Below the pieces are notes generated by a model. That model did not search any database, was not told the origin of the DNA, and saw only the letters and a program-made list of their open reading frames with translations. The translations under genes were made by a program, and so were the position numbers. This document shows positions 39,968 through 48,042 of a stretch of 61,063 nucleotides of DNA, piece by piece; position 1 is the first letter of the stretch, and each line of letters opens with the position of its first letter. The DNA comes from a virus: positions 64,001-125,063 of IMG/VR virus record IMGVR_UViG_3300005264_000029. One strand, 5' to 3'.

Positions 39968-40171
39968 ATGGCTAGGGGAATTAATACACGATGTATACAT
40001 GGAGAAGTTATAAGAGATAATATAGTATATTTCAAATGTGATTCCAAAAATGGTAATAGAACATATCACTATAAAGGAAAGATGTCAGCAAGGGGAATGA
40101 TAACCAATGCTGTGGGAATATCCAGAAGCAAATACTCAGAATTTGTGAGAGGAGTATCAACGGTTAATTAA
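39968..40171 (+). CDS. small basic protein, unknown
   Basis: Start set at ATG 39968 (MARGINTRCIHGEV), 67 residues, directly after the peptide gene. Arg/Lys/Tyr-rich, possibly nucleic-acid binding. Confidence 0.5.
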   Translation: MARGINTRCIHGEVIRDNIVYFKCDSKNGNRTYHYKGKMSARGMITNAVGISRSKYSEFVRGVSTVN

Positions 40172-40173
40172 AA

Positions 40174-40326
40174 ATGAACGATATAGTACAATCATTAATA
40201 ATAATATTTGTAATATTGAATACACTTTATATAATAATTAATGGTAATAAAATTCGAGAAGTAGAAAAAATTCAAAAAGAAATCGATGATGATATTAAAA
40301 AATTTATTAAAAATATCAAAAAATAA
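40174..40326 (+). CDS. membrane-anchored helical protein
   Basis: Predicted 50 residues: N-terminal membrane helix, then a charged Lys/Glu helix (REVEKIQKEIDDDIKKFIKN). Confidence 0.45.
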   Translation: MNDIVQSLIIIFVILNTLYIIINGNKIREVEKIQKEIDDDIKKFIKNIKK

Positions 40327-40329
40327 AAT

Positions 40330-40536
40330 ATGGGAAAGAAATTTACTAAAGACGGACTAAGAGAAGAGATCATAAAGAATAATCCTGGAACAGATGTATC
40401 TGGATTAAATTATTATATAGATGATTTAAAGGAGGGTAAGAAATACTCTATGATTCAATTCCAAAGAATTGTTAATAAGAAATTATCTGCGCTTAAACAT
40501 AAGCAAGATGAATTTGGCGCTGATCATGAGATCTAA
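40330..40536 (+). CDS. small basic protein, unknown
   Basis: Predicted 68 residues (MGKKFTKDGLREEIIKNN...). Helical with basic patches. Overlaps the next gene. Confidence 0.45.
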   Translation: MGKKFTKDGLREEIIKNNPGTDVSGLNYYIDDLKEGKKYSMIQFQRIVNKKLSALKHKQDEFGADHEI

Positions 40537-40669
40537 AGGAATTAAGATTAGACTATCTAAACAGCAAGCAGAGGAGTTAATAAAGATTGCCGAGGAAACA
40601 GGTTATCCTTATTCGGAGGAAAGAAAGATAGAAATAAGATTACGAAATGAATTAGGAACTTTATATTAA
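40526..40669 (+). CDS. small DNA-binding-like protein
   Basis: Start set at ATG 40526 (MRSKGIKIRLSKQQAEELI), 47 residues. The strand-helix start (IKIRLSKQQAEELIKIAEET) could be a ribbon-helix-helix, but the second helix is short. Weak call. Confidence 0.4.
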   Translation: MRSKGIKIRLSKQQAEELIKIAEETGYPYSEERKIEIRLRNELGTLY

Positions 40670-40700
40670 AAAGAGGACTTATAACAAGTTACAAGATAAA

Positions 40701-40925
40701 ATGGAAGAATTAAAATTAAAAATAGAATTAGATTATCGTTATATTTATAATGATTTGAAATTAGATAAATGTGATTTAGATAATATTAAAGAACTTATTA
40801 AAGATGCAATAGATGTAAAAATTAGTGAAGTGCTACTAGAACAATCTATGTGTGAGCATGCAAGTGATTTCTATCAAGCAATTACAAATACAGAAATAGT
40901 TGCAAGTACAAAACAAATAAAATGA
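40701..40925 (+). CDS. soluble protein, unknown
   Basis: Predicted 74 residues, acidic and helical (MEELKLKIELDYRYIYNDL). ATGA-coupled to the next gene. Confidence 0.45.
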   Translation: MEELKLKIELDYRYIYNDLKLDKCDLDNIKELIKDAIDVKISEVLLEQSMCEHASDFYQAITNTEIVASTKQIK

Positions 40926-41089
40926 CAAAACATAAAATTGTAATAAGTATGACAATGGAATTCGAACTTGAAGGTTATGATGATTCAGAAATTAATGGTG
41001 TAGCATGCGAATATTATAAAAACCATATTGATGAAGGTGAATGGTATTTTGAAAGTATAAAAAATTTAGACACAAATAAGGAAGTATAG
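40922..41089 (+). CDS. small acidic protein, unknown
   Basis: Predicted 55 residues (MTKHKIVISMTMEFELEGYD...). No family recognised. Confidence 0.45.
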   Translation: MTKHKIVISMTMEFELEGYDDSEINGVACEYYKNHIDEGEWYFESIKNLDTNKEV

Positions 41090-41092
41090 AAA

Positions 41093-41401
41093 ATGAAAAC
41101 AAATAAAGAATATAATAAATTAGAATTAGAGTCTAAGAAATTAATATATCAAGAAAAACAATTAGATGAGGATATTAGTTTTCATAATGAAAAAATGAAA
41201 GTAGTTAAAGTGTTATTATCAAATCCTAAAATAAAAAAATTTTGTTGGACAAATGGATCCACAACGGTTTGGTCACGAAGTAAAACATGTATAGCTATAA
41301 GTCCTGTATATCCCGAAAATAAATTAGTGGATTATGTTAAGAATGAAATTGGACTACAACAAATTTCATGTCATGAATTTTTTGAGGAGAGAGAACGATG
41401 A
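41093..41401 (+). CDS. soluble protein with coiled start
   Basis: Predicted 102 residues: a charged helix first, then a mixed part (KFCWTNGSTTVWSRSKTC). Four-base overlap with the next gene. Confidence 0.5.
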   Translation: MKTNKEYNKLELESKKLIYQEKQLDEDISFHNEKMKVVKVLLSNPKIKKFCWTNGSTTVWSRSKTCIAISPVYPENKLVDYVKNEIGLQQISCHEFFEERER

Positions 41402-42021
41402 ATCAGAAATATGAGATAGGGGATAATGTTTGGATAATCAAAAATAGAAAACCTACAGAGATGATTATTGAAGCACTTAAAACATCTAATGATAAAATAA
41501 TATATTTATTTAATGCCTCTTCATGTGGTGGGTTTGAAAATGATAGATTATATAAGACAAAACGAGAGTGTGAATTATCTATTGCTGAAAGATTATCAAA
41601 TGCATCTTATAAGATAGGAGATATTATATTAGTACTTCATGACGAACATAGATATAGAAATAATATTAGAGATGTGGTAAATATAAATATTATTACTGGA
41701 GTTGATATAGATAATTGGCAAGGAATAGAATACACTATTAAATATTCATATGATACCGGTTATGATGAAACAACCGATAAGGTATCAGAAAATGAAGTAG
41801 TAAGTATAAAGAAAGATTTTATAATGGAGAACTTTGAAGTTGATGATTTAATTAGAGAACACACAATGGCTATGAAGCATATTAAAGATTTGGAAAAACA
41901 ACTTATAATAAAAACAGATAAGCTATCTAAAAAAATAAAATACAATTGGTGCTTTCAAAAGAAAAAAGAAAATATATTGTTTGGAAGAAATTTATATGAT
42001 TTAACATTTGAAAATAAATGA
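41398..42021 (+). CDS. soluble protein, unknown
   Basis: Predicted 207 residues. The beta-rich first half (YEIGDNVWIIKNRKPTEMII; YKIGDIILVLHDEH) shows a repeated (Y/K)(E/K)IGD-hhh start, so it may hold two small barrel domains. The second half is helical and basic. Confidence 0.5.
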   Translation: MNQKYEIGDNVWIIKNRKPTEMIIEALKTSNDKIIYLFNASSCGGFENDRLYKTKRECELSIAERLSNASYKIGDIILVLHDEHRYRNNIRDVVNINIITGVDIDNWQGIEYTIKYSYDTGYDETTDKVSENEVVSIKKDFIMENFEVDDLIREHTMAMKHIKDLEKQLIIKTDKLSKKIKYNWCFQKKKENILFGRNLYDLTFENK

Positions 42022-42119
42022 TTGAAGTACCAGAAGGATTGATGCTATTATTGTTTGCAGCAGTGTTTGTACTACTGTGGTTGTATGTTGGAGTAAGTGT
42101 GAGATATGGAAAAAGATAA
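42018..42119 (+). CDS. small membrane protein
   Basis: Predicted 33 residues, one membrane helix (LMLLLFAAVFVLLWLYVGV). Overlaps both neighbours. Confidence 0.4.
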   Translation: MIEVPEGLMLLLFAAVFVLLWLYVGVSVRYGKR

Positions 42120-42363
42120 AGGATTATATGAAACATTTAAATCGCAAATAATAATATTAACCTTATTACTTGTAGGTGCTTTATGGATAACCGAAGAGTT
42201 TGATATATTTGAACCTGGATATACTATCCAAGATGTGTACGTGCATTGCTACAGAAATCCAGATACACTTATTACACATCGTGGAGATAATTGTTCTAAT
42301 GTTATGAATGTAATCTATAATGAGAATGAGAACTGGACCAGGTTTATCTATCAAGATAGATAA
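42106..42363 (+). CDS. membrane-anchored protein
   Basis: Predicted 85 residues: membrane helix (IIILTLLLVGALWI) then an outer part with two Cys (YVHCYRNPD ... NCSNVM). Function unknown. Confidence 0.5.
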   Translation: MEKDKGLYETFKSQIIILTLLLVGALWITEEFDIFEPGYTIQDVYVHCYRNPDTLITHRGDNCSNVMNVIYNENENWTRFIYQDR

Positions 42364-42422
42364 TCCAAACGGAACGAAGTGTAGTGTAGATTTATAAACA
42401 ACGATGACTAGAATATATTAAA

Positions 42423-42788
42423 ATGGGAAGTTATAATTATATGTTAATACATGCTTGGAAAGTAAAGATAGAAACTAAATTAGATAATAGAGGATACTCT
42501 GAATATAGTAGAGAAAAGTTTGATGATATGTTTGATAAGGATGCAATATATGATCTCGATGAATTAGAGGACACTAAATTAAAAAACCTAGGAGAAATAT
42601 CAATTGGTAATGCTTCAAGTATTTTTAAGTTAGCAAAGACTGCAATGAGATTTGATAATGAAATTAAGATGGAAGAATTATTTTGTTATTATTTAGATAT
42701 TAAGAAAATAGAATACGAGTTCATTCATGAATCTCAAGAAGAAGAATTAGAGAAATATAAGGATTATCATACTGTTGATTATTATTAA
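42423..42788 (+). CDS. acidic soluble protein, unknown
   Basis: Predicted 121 residues, Asp/Glu-rich. Promoter GATTTATAAACAACGATGAC lies about 30 bases upstream. It converges with the minus-strand gene 42798-43181. Confidence 0.5.
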   Translation: MGSYNYMLIHAWKVKIETKLDNRGYSEYSREKFDDMFDKDAIYDLDELEDTKLKNLGEISIGNASSIFKLAKTAMRFDNEIKMEELFCYYLDIKKIEYEFIHESQEEELEKYKDYHTVDYY

Positions 42789-42797
42789 AAATATAAA

Positions 42798-43181
42798 TTA
42801 AAGTAATTTATAAAGATCTTCGTTTTCTGATGTTAATGCTTTTCTCGCTTCTCTCTTTTCTTCTTCAATCACTTGCAAATAAAGATCAGTAATATTATCA
42901 AGGCCTGTAGCACCAGACATTAATTGTTTTAGTTCAGCTTCAACATTATGATATTCTTCAATAATATCTTGTGGTAATAATTCTTCAATATAATCTTGAT
43001 CTTCACCACACTCAGTAGTAAGTGCAACTTTAGTACCTTCTGTTTCTTTATCGTCTACTATAATATCACCATAATATAAATCACATTTATCAATATTATA
43101 TCCTATATCACTTTCAAGTTCATTAATTAAAACTTGTATTTTTTCTTCGCATTCATATATTAATGTTGAATCTTTTACCAT
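42798..43181 (-). CDS. acidic soluble protein, unknown
   Basis: The only clear minus-strand gene in the right arm; 127 residues, strongly acidic and helical. Its promoter (CCTTTAAATATTATAATATT on the minus strand) lies back to back with the PCNA promoter, so it may be a regulator or a modulator of replication. No family recognised. Confidence 0.55.
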   Translation of the reverse strand: MVKDSTLIYECEEKIQVLINELESDIGYNIDKCDLYYGDIIVDDKETEGTKVALTTECGEDQDYIEELLPQDIIEEYHNVEAELKQLMSGATGLDNITDLYLQVIEEEKREARKALTSENEDLYKLL

Positions 43182-43194
43182 TGTAATTATTTAA

Positions 43195-43289
43195 CAATAT
43201 TATAATATTTAAAGGTTTACTAGAAATATTAATACTTCCGATGGAATAACGAAACCTTTATAAACACTTAAGTATTAATATAATTAACA
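43195..43289. promoter_or_regulatory. divergent promoters for PCNA and the minus-strand gene
   Basis: Plus strand: ACGAAACCTTTATAAACACT then TAAGTATTAATATAATTA, the cleanest copy of the element promoter (TATA 43257-43264; ATG 43290). Minus strand: AAACCTTTAAATATTATA toward 43181. Confidence 0.7.
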
Positions 43290-43985
43290 ATGGTATTAAA
43301 AATTAAAGCAGACATACTACTGGGTTTTTTAAGAAAAACTACAGCGAATGGATTAGTAGAGGATTGTAAGTTAAAATTTACAAAAGAAGGATTAGATATG
43401 CAACATATTAACCTTCAAAGAAATGTAATGATTCAAGGGGTATTACCAAAAGATATTTTTGATAGTTATGAAAATACTGAAATTAATATTAAGAACACTG
43501 AAACATTACTGAAAGTACTAGCAACTTTTATTGTATCATCTGATAACATGGTTAAGATTATGGATAGAAATGGTGGGATTGATTTATCACTTGCAGAGAA
43601 AGTAGAATGTTATAACGCTGAAGCAATCGCAAAAGTGAGTGATATCGAATATGATAATTCTGCAGTAATTCAAAAATCTACATTTGATGTTATTAAAAAA
43701 AGAAATGATATTATTAAATCAGAACAAATTGTCGTAGAGTTAAAAGATAAAAAAATGATATTAGCAATCGGTGATAAAATTGATAAGGCTAATGTAATTC
43801 AAGATGTTACAGTAGATGCAAATTGTAGAGTAGTATTTGAATACGATCTATTTGATAAACTATCAAAACAATTTGATGTAATGGTTGATGTATCATTAAC
43901 CGCTGAAGCAGCACCATCAAGATTTGCAGAAAATGGAGATGATTATTCTATTACATATTATTTAATGAGTAGTGAGGAAGATTAA
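43290..43985 (+). CDS. pcn: PCNA-like sliding clamp
   Basis: The 231-residue protein matches the PCNA fold in length and layout: an N-terminal KIKADILLGFL ... CKLKFTKEGLDMQHIN stretch, and the usual acidic sheets to the end. It should encircle DNA and tether PolB. It is divergent from cellular PCNA and I see no canonical C-terminal signature. The RFC small subunit 750 bases downstream supports the call. Confidence 0.78.
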   Translation: MVLKIKADILLGFLRKTTANGLVEDCKLKFTKEGLDMQHINLQRNVMIQGVLPKDIFDSYENTEINIKNTETLLKVLATFIVSSDNMVKIMDRNGGIDLSLAEKVECYNAEAIAKVSDIEYDNSAVIQKSTFDVIKKRNDIIKSEQIVVELKDKKMILAIGDKIDKANVIQDVTVDANCRVVFEYDLFDKLSKQFDVMVDVSLTAEAAPSRFAENGDDYSITYYLMSSEED

Positions 43986-43987
43986 GA

Positions 43988-44143
43988 ATGACCAAGGTAA
44001 AAATATTTGAAGCTGAAGAAAAAGAAGAGTTAGAGAATTTAGTAAATGAATTTATTGATGGAGATTGTAAAGTTGTAGATATCAAATATACAATTTCACC
44101 AGATTATTCTGAATGTTATTCTGTTTTAATTATATATAATTAA
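43988..44143 (+). CDS. small protein of a phage/bacterial DUF2758-like type
   Basis: Predicted 51 residues: MTKVKIFEAEEKEELENLVN ... IKYTISPDYSECYSVLIIYN. The F-E ... LE-x2-(V/I)N-x-F(I/L) then I-x-Y-x3 ... YSxLIIY pattern resembles a widespread small family of unknown function, often in phages. Confidence 0.55.
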   Translation: MTKVKIFEAEEKEELENLVNEFIDGDCKVVDIKYTISPDYSECYSVLIIYN

Positions 44144-44145
44144 AA

Positions 44146-44313
44146 ATGGAATTAGAAAAATATATAAAAAAAGTAGTAGATAATTGTAAAAAGAATAATT
44201 TAGATAAGGTATCATTTGATATTAATATTTTATTACATGATGGAGATATAGTTGTAACAAATCAACCCACTAATAATAAAATAAAATTCGTGTATAATAA
44301 ACCTAAAAAATGA
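44146..44313 (+). CDS. small protein, unknown
   Basis: Predicted 55 residues (MELEKYIKKVVDNCKKNNL...). ATGA-coupled to the zinc-ribbon gene. Confidence 0.45.
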   Translation: MELEKYIKKVVDNCKKNNLDKVSFDINILLHDGDIVVTNQPTNNKIKFVYNKPKK

Positions 44314-44429
44314 AGACTAAAGTATTTCAATGTAGAAAATGTGAATATGTAGGTATAACTTATAGCGCTAGATGTCCTTCATGTAATAGTGAAGAATATA
44401 AATACTACAGTCAAGAAATTAGAAGATGA
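44310..44429 (+). CDS. zinc-ribbon mini protein
   Basis: Predicted 39 residues: C-x2-C-x10-C-x2-C (CRKCEYVGITYSARCPSC), a complete one-zinc ribbon with almost nothing else. ATGA overlaps on both sides. Confidence 0.6.
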   Translation: MKTKVFQCRKCEYVGITYSARCPSCNSEEYKYYSQEIRR

Positions 44430-44557
44430 AATTTACTAGAAAAGAAGCAGAGGATCAAATAGAATCAATGTTTAATATTGATATATCTGAATTAGAATCT
44501 GTAGAAATATTTCAAATTATAGGTATATTACAAAACATAGATTATGAAAATGAATAA
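44426..44557 (+). CDS. small acidic protein, unknown
   Basis: Predicted 43 residues (MKFTRKEAEDQIESMFNIDI...), helical. Overlaps the next gene by 14 bases. Confidence 0.45.
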   Translation: MKFTRKEAEDQIESMFNIDISELESVEIFQIIGILQNIDYENE

Positions 44558-44732
44558 AGCAACAGTAAACGTATATAGAAGTAATGAAACTATGAATATT
44601 CATATTTACATAGTTGATAGGATAAATAAACAATCTATAGATTTAGAATTGACAGCTAAAGAATATGGACTAATGCTTACAGGATTAGTAAACACAGATA
44701 ATTGTAATATAAAAATGAGGGAATTAAAATGA
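44544..44732 (+). CDS. small protein, unknown
   Basis: Predicted 62 residues, beta then helix (ATVNVYRSNETMNIHIYIVD). ATGA-coupled to the clamp-loader gene. Confidence 0.5.
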   Translation: MKMNKATVNVYRSNETMNIHIYIVDRINKQSIDLELTAKEYGLMLTGLVNTDNCNIKMRELK

Positions 44733-45616
44733 AACAAATATTAAATGAAGTTTGGAGACCACAAGAATTTAAGGATGTAGTAGGAATTAGTCCAGAGATA
44801 GAAAAAATGGTAGAGTCTGGATCTATACCACATTTATTATTTCAAGGTATACAGGGGTCAGGAAAAACTACAAGTGCTAAGATAATTATTAGTAAATTAG
44901 GAGCTGAAGTATTATCATTAAACGCATCTAAGGAAAGAGGAATAGATGTCGTTAGAGATGTAATCGAACCGTTTGCAAAAAAGAAATCTGATAAATTAAA
45001 GATAGTCTTTCTTGATGAGATGGATGCTATGACTCCTATAGCGATGACTGCCCTTAGGAATTTTATGGAAACATATGCTCACTCAACAAGATTTATTGGA
45101 ACCTGTAATCATATAAATAAAATTATCCCAGCATTACAATCTAGATTCACATCATTTAAATTTGGCGGATTTACTTATGAAGATAAATGTATAAGATTAC
45201 AAAAAATAATTGCTAAGGAAAAAATAGAAATTGATGAAGATGCGGTAATTGTTTTAATGGAAAGATATAAAGATGACATCAGGAGTATGATTAATTTCTT
45301 AGAACAGAACAAAAATAAATCTATTACCAAAGACGATATCTCTTTAGAATCTAAAGCATCAGTTGTTTTATCTAAGTTGATAGATAAGAAATGGTATGAG
45401 ATCAGGCAAGAGTTAGCTAAAGACAATATTGATTATGAACAACTCCTTGAAGAAATGGATAGAACAATATTTCTACATAGTAAAATAACACTTGATAAGA
45501 AACGAGAACTTAACATGATTATAGCACAGGGCATGTTTGAAATGAATTTCTCGTTTAATAAGGAAATAGCGTTTGCAGCTATCTTAGGAAAACTACAGGG
45601 AGGATTACAATTCTAG
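44729..45616 (+). CDS. rfcS: replication factor C small subunit (clamp loader ATPase)
   Basis: The 295-residue AAA+ protein shows EVWRPQEFKDVVG (RFC box), FQGIQGSGKTTSAK (Walker A), IVFLDEMDAM (Walker B), GTCNHINKI (sensor 1) and LQSRFTSFKF (SRC-like box, here SRF). It opens the PCNA ring and loads it at primer ends using ATP. Slightly shorter than cellular RfcS. No RfcL is seen in the window. The 46733-47254 product may be its partner. Confidence 0.92.
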   Translation: MKQILNEVWRPQEFKDVVGISPEIEKMVESGSIPHLLFQGIQGSGKTTSAKIIISKLGAEVLSLNASKERGIDVVRDVIEPFAKKKSDKLKIVFLDEMDAMTPIAMTALRNFMETYAHSTRFIGTCNHINKIIPALQSRFTSFKFGGFTYEDKCIRLQKIIAKEKIEIDEDAVIVLMERYKDDIRSMINFLEQNKNKSITKDDISLESKASVVLSKLIDKKWYEIRQELAKDNIDYEQLLEEMDRTIFLHSKITLDKKRELNMIIAQGMFEMNFSFNKEIAFAAILGKLQGGLQF

Positions 45617-45619
45617 AAA

Positions 45620-45826
45620 ATGGTACTAACTGAAGAACAAAAAGAATTGAGAAATACAAAGCAAGAATTAATTAACTTGAAGGATACTCATAATAGAATC
45701 AAAAATGAATTCATTGCTAATAAACAAATATGTAAATATCAAGAAGATTTAATTAATAAATTTTTAAATATATTAAACAAAAGCGATGTTAGTAAAAATC
45801 AATTTGATGATATGGATCGGTATTAA
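45620..45826 (+). CDS. coiled-coil protein
   Basis: Predicted 68 residues, charged helix throughout (MVLTEEQKELRNTKQELINL). No family recognised. Confidence 0.45.
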   Translation: MVLTEEQKELRNTKQELINLKDTHNRIKNEFIANKQICKYQEDLINKFLNILNKSDVSKNQFDDMDRY

Positions 45827-45827
45827 A

Positions 45828-46019
45828 ATGAAAAAAATATTAGAAAGAATTATATTTTTACAAGGTTTTTGGCAAGGTGCACTTGGAATAGTTATGACTA
45901 TATTATTGATAGGTATATTATCAGGTATAGAAGATATTTTTGCATTAGGATTATTATTAGGATTAGCTGTAATATTACATATATTAATTATTGGAGGAAT
46001 AATGATAGTTAAAAAATGA
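45828..46019 (+). CDS. two-helix membrane protein
   Basis: Start set at ATG 45828 (MKKILERIIFLQGFWQGAL), directly after the previous stop; 63 residues with two membrane segments. Confidence 0.5.
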   Translation: MKKILERIIFLQGFWQGALGIVMTILLIGILSGIEDIFALGLLLGLAVILHILIIGGIMIVKK

Positions 46020-46159
46020 GATGTATATTATGCAAAATGCAAACAGTATCAATTTTTAGAGAAGATGATATGGAAGAAACTTGTTGTCAGGTTTGTCAGG
46101 ATAAACATGGATCAAATACATTTAATAAGATCTATGATAAAAAGGAGAAACTCAGATGA
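46016..46159 (+). CDS. zinc-binding mini protein
   Basis: Predicted 47 residues: C-x2-C (MRCILCKM) and C-C-x2-C (CCQVCQDK), one likely zinc site. ATGA-coupled both sides. Confidence 0.5.
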   Translation: MRCILCKMQTVSIFREDDMEETCCQVCQDKHGSNTFNKIYDKKEKLR

Positions 46160-46329
46160 ACTGGGAAACTATAGGAATAATAGGAATGAATGCAATGTGT
46201 GTATTCATGGCTGGATTTTTCTATTGGTTATCAACCTGGAAAAATAATAAACATAGAGGAGAAGATATTGGTTTCTCAATATTTTTCTTATCATTTGCGA
46301 TAGTAGGAATAGTTATGAAATTTACATAA
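46156..46329 (+). CDS. two-helix membrane protein
   Basis: Predicted 57 residues: MNWETIGIIGMNAMCVFMAG with a Trp/Lys loop (STWKNNKHRGED) and a second helix. A frame over 46065-46247 is a shadow. Confidence 0.5.
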   Translation: MNWETIGIIGMNAMCVFMAGFFYWLSTWKNNKHRGEDIGFSIFFLSFAIVGIVMKFT

Positions 46330-46332
46330 AAA

Positions 46333-46536
46333 ATGAAATCAAATAAAAATAGAAAAATAATAACCGCAAGTGTTACATTAGGAATGATATGTTTTGCTAT
46401 ATCAGGTGGATTACTTATAAATTATTATGGTATGAATATACTTGCAATATGTATGATTGTAATTAGTATAGTACTTATTATAATGTTACTTTATTCGTTA
46501 TACATGTTTGTTGATAGGGTATTATGGTGGACATAA
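46333..46536 (+). CDS. two-helix membrane protein, tandem paralogue 1
   Basis: Predicted 67 residues. VTLGMICFAISGGLLINYYG and a second helix closely match the next gene (VTLGIICLVVIIGLLIKVYG), and both end with LW, so the pair arose by duplication. Confidence 0.55.
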   Translation: MKSNKNRKIITASVTLGMICFAISGGLLINYYGMNILAICMIVISIVLIIMLLYSLYMFVDRVLWWT

Positions 46537-46740
46537 ATGAATAGAGATATATTAGAAAAATCAGTAACGCTTGTCGTAACACTTGGAATAATATGTTTAG
46601 TTGTAATAATAGGACTACTTATAAAAGTTTATGGAATAGAAGCGTTTGCTATATTTATTATTATACTAGCTGTACTAACAATATTAATCACATTATATAA
46701 ATTAATTGATTTAATATTATGGGGACATAAAGATGATTGA
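46537..46740 (+). CDS. two-helix membrane protein, tandem paralogue 2
   Basis: Predicted 67 residues, no gap after its paralogue. It shares the VTLG-(I/M)-IC ... GLLI ... YG pattern. Overlaps the next gene by eight bases. Confidence 0.55.
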   Translation: MNRDILEKSVTLVVTLGIICLVVIIGLLIKVYGIEAFAIFIIILAVLTILITLYKLIDLILWGHKDD

Positions 46741-47254
46741 GTTTGAAAACTTTTTAGGAACATATAGAAAGCCAGAGATCATTGAATATAAAAAGAGTAA
46801 TGTAAATATTCTTGATGTTTTTAGAGGAGTGCAAAATGGTAAGGTACCACAAGTAGATTTATTGATTCCAATGTTCAGATGGTATAGTAATCATATCTAT
46901 AACATTCAGCAGATGCAGAATATAAATAGATACTTCTTCTGGGTTAGTAAGGAAGTCTTATCGAGACAATTAGTACTTGGGATAAACAGACATGTCAAAT
47001 TTATAAAAACTCTTCCAAAAAAGGTCGAGGGAGATTTCGATTTCATAATTCCATATATACTTAAATATTATGGATGGTCTAAAAAAGAATGGGGGCACTA
47101 TAAACAATTCTTTAATTTAGGAAGTCATGATTTACATTTAGAACTTGATAAGATATATACATTTGAAAAATCGGAATGCAGAAAGTTAGGAATTAAAAGA
47201 GATAAGATCAAAACAAAATTTGAAGGAATAAGAAAGACCAAATCTTTCTTCTAG
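46733..47254 (+). CDS. possible clamp-loader small subunit or replication accessory
   Basis: The 173-residue helical protein contains PMFRWYSNHIYNIQQMQNIN, then a run ending INRHVKFIKTLPKK. An (F/M)-x-RW-x-S ... N segment followed by a conserved K(L/I/W)PKK-like stretch resembles the small clamp-loader subunits encoded next to AAA+ loaders in some large phages. It lies between RfcS and PolB. I could not confirm the match, so this is a position-supported guess. Confidence 0.4.
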   Translation: MIEFENFLGTYRKPEIIEYKKSNVNILDVFRGVQNGKVPQVDLLIPMFRWYSNHIYNIQQMQNINRYFFWVSKEVLSRQLVLGINRHVKFIKTLPKKVEGDFDFIIPYILKYYGWSKKEWGHYKQFFNLGSHDLHLELDKIYTFEKSECRKLGIKRDKIKTKFEGIRKTKSFF

Positions 47255-47260
47255 ATAAAA

Positions 47261-47410
47261 ATGAAATTATATATAAAATGTGACAATTGTGAAAAAGAAT
47301 GCGAGTTAAATTCTGAATTATATTTTACAGGATATTTAGATGAGAGTATTGAGGTTAATGCTTATGAAATATGTTGTAGCATAAAATGTTTGGAAGAAAT
47401 TAAAAATTAA
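47261..47410 (+). CDS. small Cys-rich protein
   Basis: Predicted 49 residues: C-x2-C-x3-C and CC-x3-C (CDNCEKEC ... CCSIKC), likely metal-binding. No family recognised. Confidence 0.5.
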   Translation: MKLYIKCDNCEKECELNSELYFTGYLDESIEVNAYEICCSIKCLEEIKN

Positions 47411-47411
47411 A

Positions 47412-47669
47412 ATGAAATTATATATTGTTACAATAAAAGTAAAACATGGATTATCGCATAACCCAAGAAATAAGATTACTGGAGGATGCCCACAATTATG
47501 GGGATCTGAATGTAGTGATGTGACCGGAGAACATCATAGTTTTATTCATATCGCAGAAGATATTGATAGTGTTAAAAAACAATTAAATCATCTGCGAATA
47601 ACGAGAATTGAAGAAGCTAGATTCATGAATGGATATACAGTTGAAACAGAAAGACTTATAAATACTTAA
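47412..47669 (+). CDS. soluble protein, unknown
   Basis: Predicted 85 residues, MKLYIVTIKVKHGLSHNPRN, His-rich middle (GEHHSFIHI). It ends just inside the promoter of the next gene. Confidence 0.5.
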   Translation: MKLYIVTIKVKHGLSHNPRNKITGGCPQLWGSECSDVTGEHHSFIHIAEDIDSVKKQLNHLRITRIEEARFMNGYTVETERLINT

Positions 47670-47690
47670 GTGTTTATATATTCTATTACA

Positions 47691-47888
47691 ATGAAATGGA
47701 TAGATAACTTAAGGATAAAATATGGAACAAAATATGTACTCGATGATGTGGTAGTTAAGTATAAACTATTTGATAAGAATGAACCAAAGTATTATTTAAT
47801 AGTTTTACATAATGAAGAAACAGGCAAACAGAAAATAATCAAATCTATTACAGATAGATTTTGTGATACAATGCATTGTTGGATTTGA
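47691..47888 (+). CDS. small beta-rich protein
   Basis: Start set at ATG 47691 (MKWIDNLRIKYGTKYVLDD), which is the leaderless position after GACTTATAAATACTTAAGTG (TATA near 47655). 65 residues. No family recognised. Confidence 0.5.
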   Translation: MKWIDNLRIKYGTKYVLDDVVVKYKLFDKNEPKYYLIVLHNEETGKQKIIKSITDRFCDTMHCWI

Positions 47889-47913
47889 GTGTAGTGGAAA
47901 TGAGGATTTAAAA

Positions 47914-48042
47914 ATGAAAGAAAGCAGAGTAAAAGAATTAAGAAAGAAAGTTAGTAGATTGCAAAGTAAAGTGCAAAAATTACATTTTGATATACAGGAT
48001 ATTATGAGATATATTGATAGAGACGATGAAAGTAATAAATAA
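47914..48042 (+). CDS. small coiled-coil protein upstream of PolB
   Basis: Predicted 42 residues, one basic helix (MKESRVKELRKKVSRLQSKV). It overlaps the PolB start by 17 bases, so expression is coupled. Confidence 0.5.
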   Translation: MKESRVKELRKKVSRLQSKVQKLHFDIQDIMRYIDRDDESNK

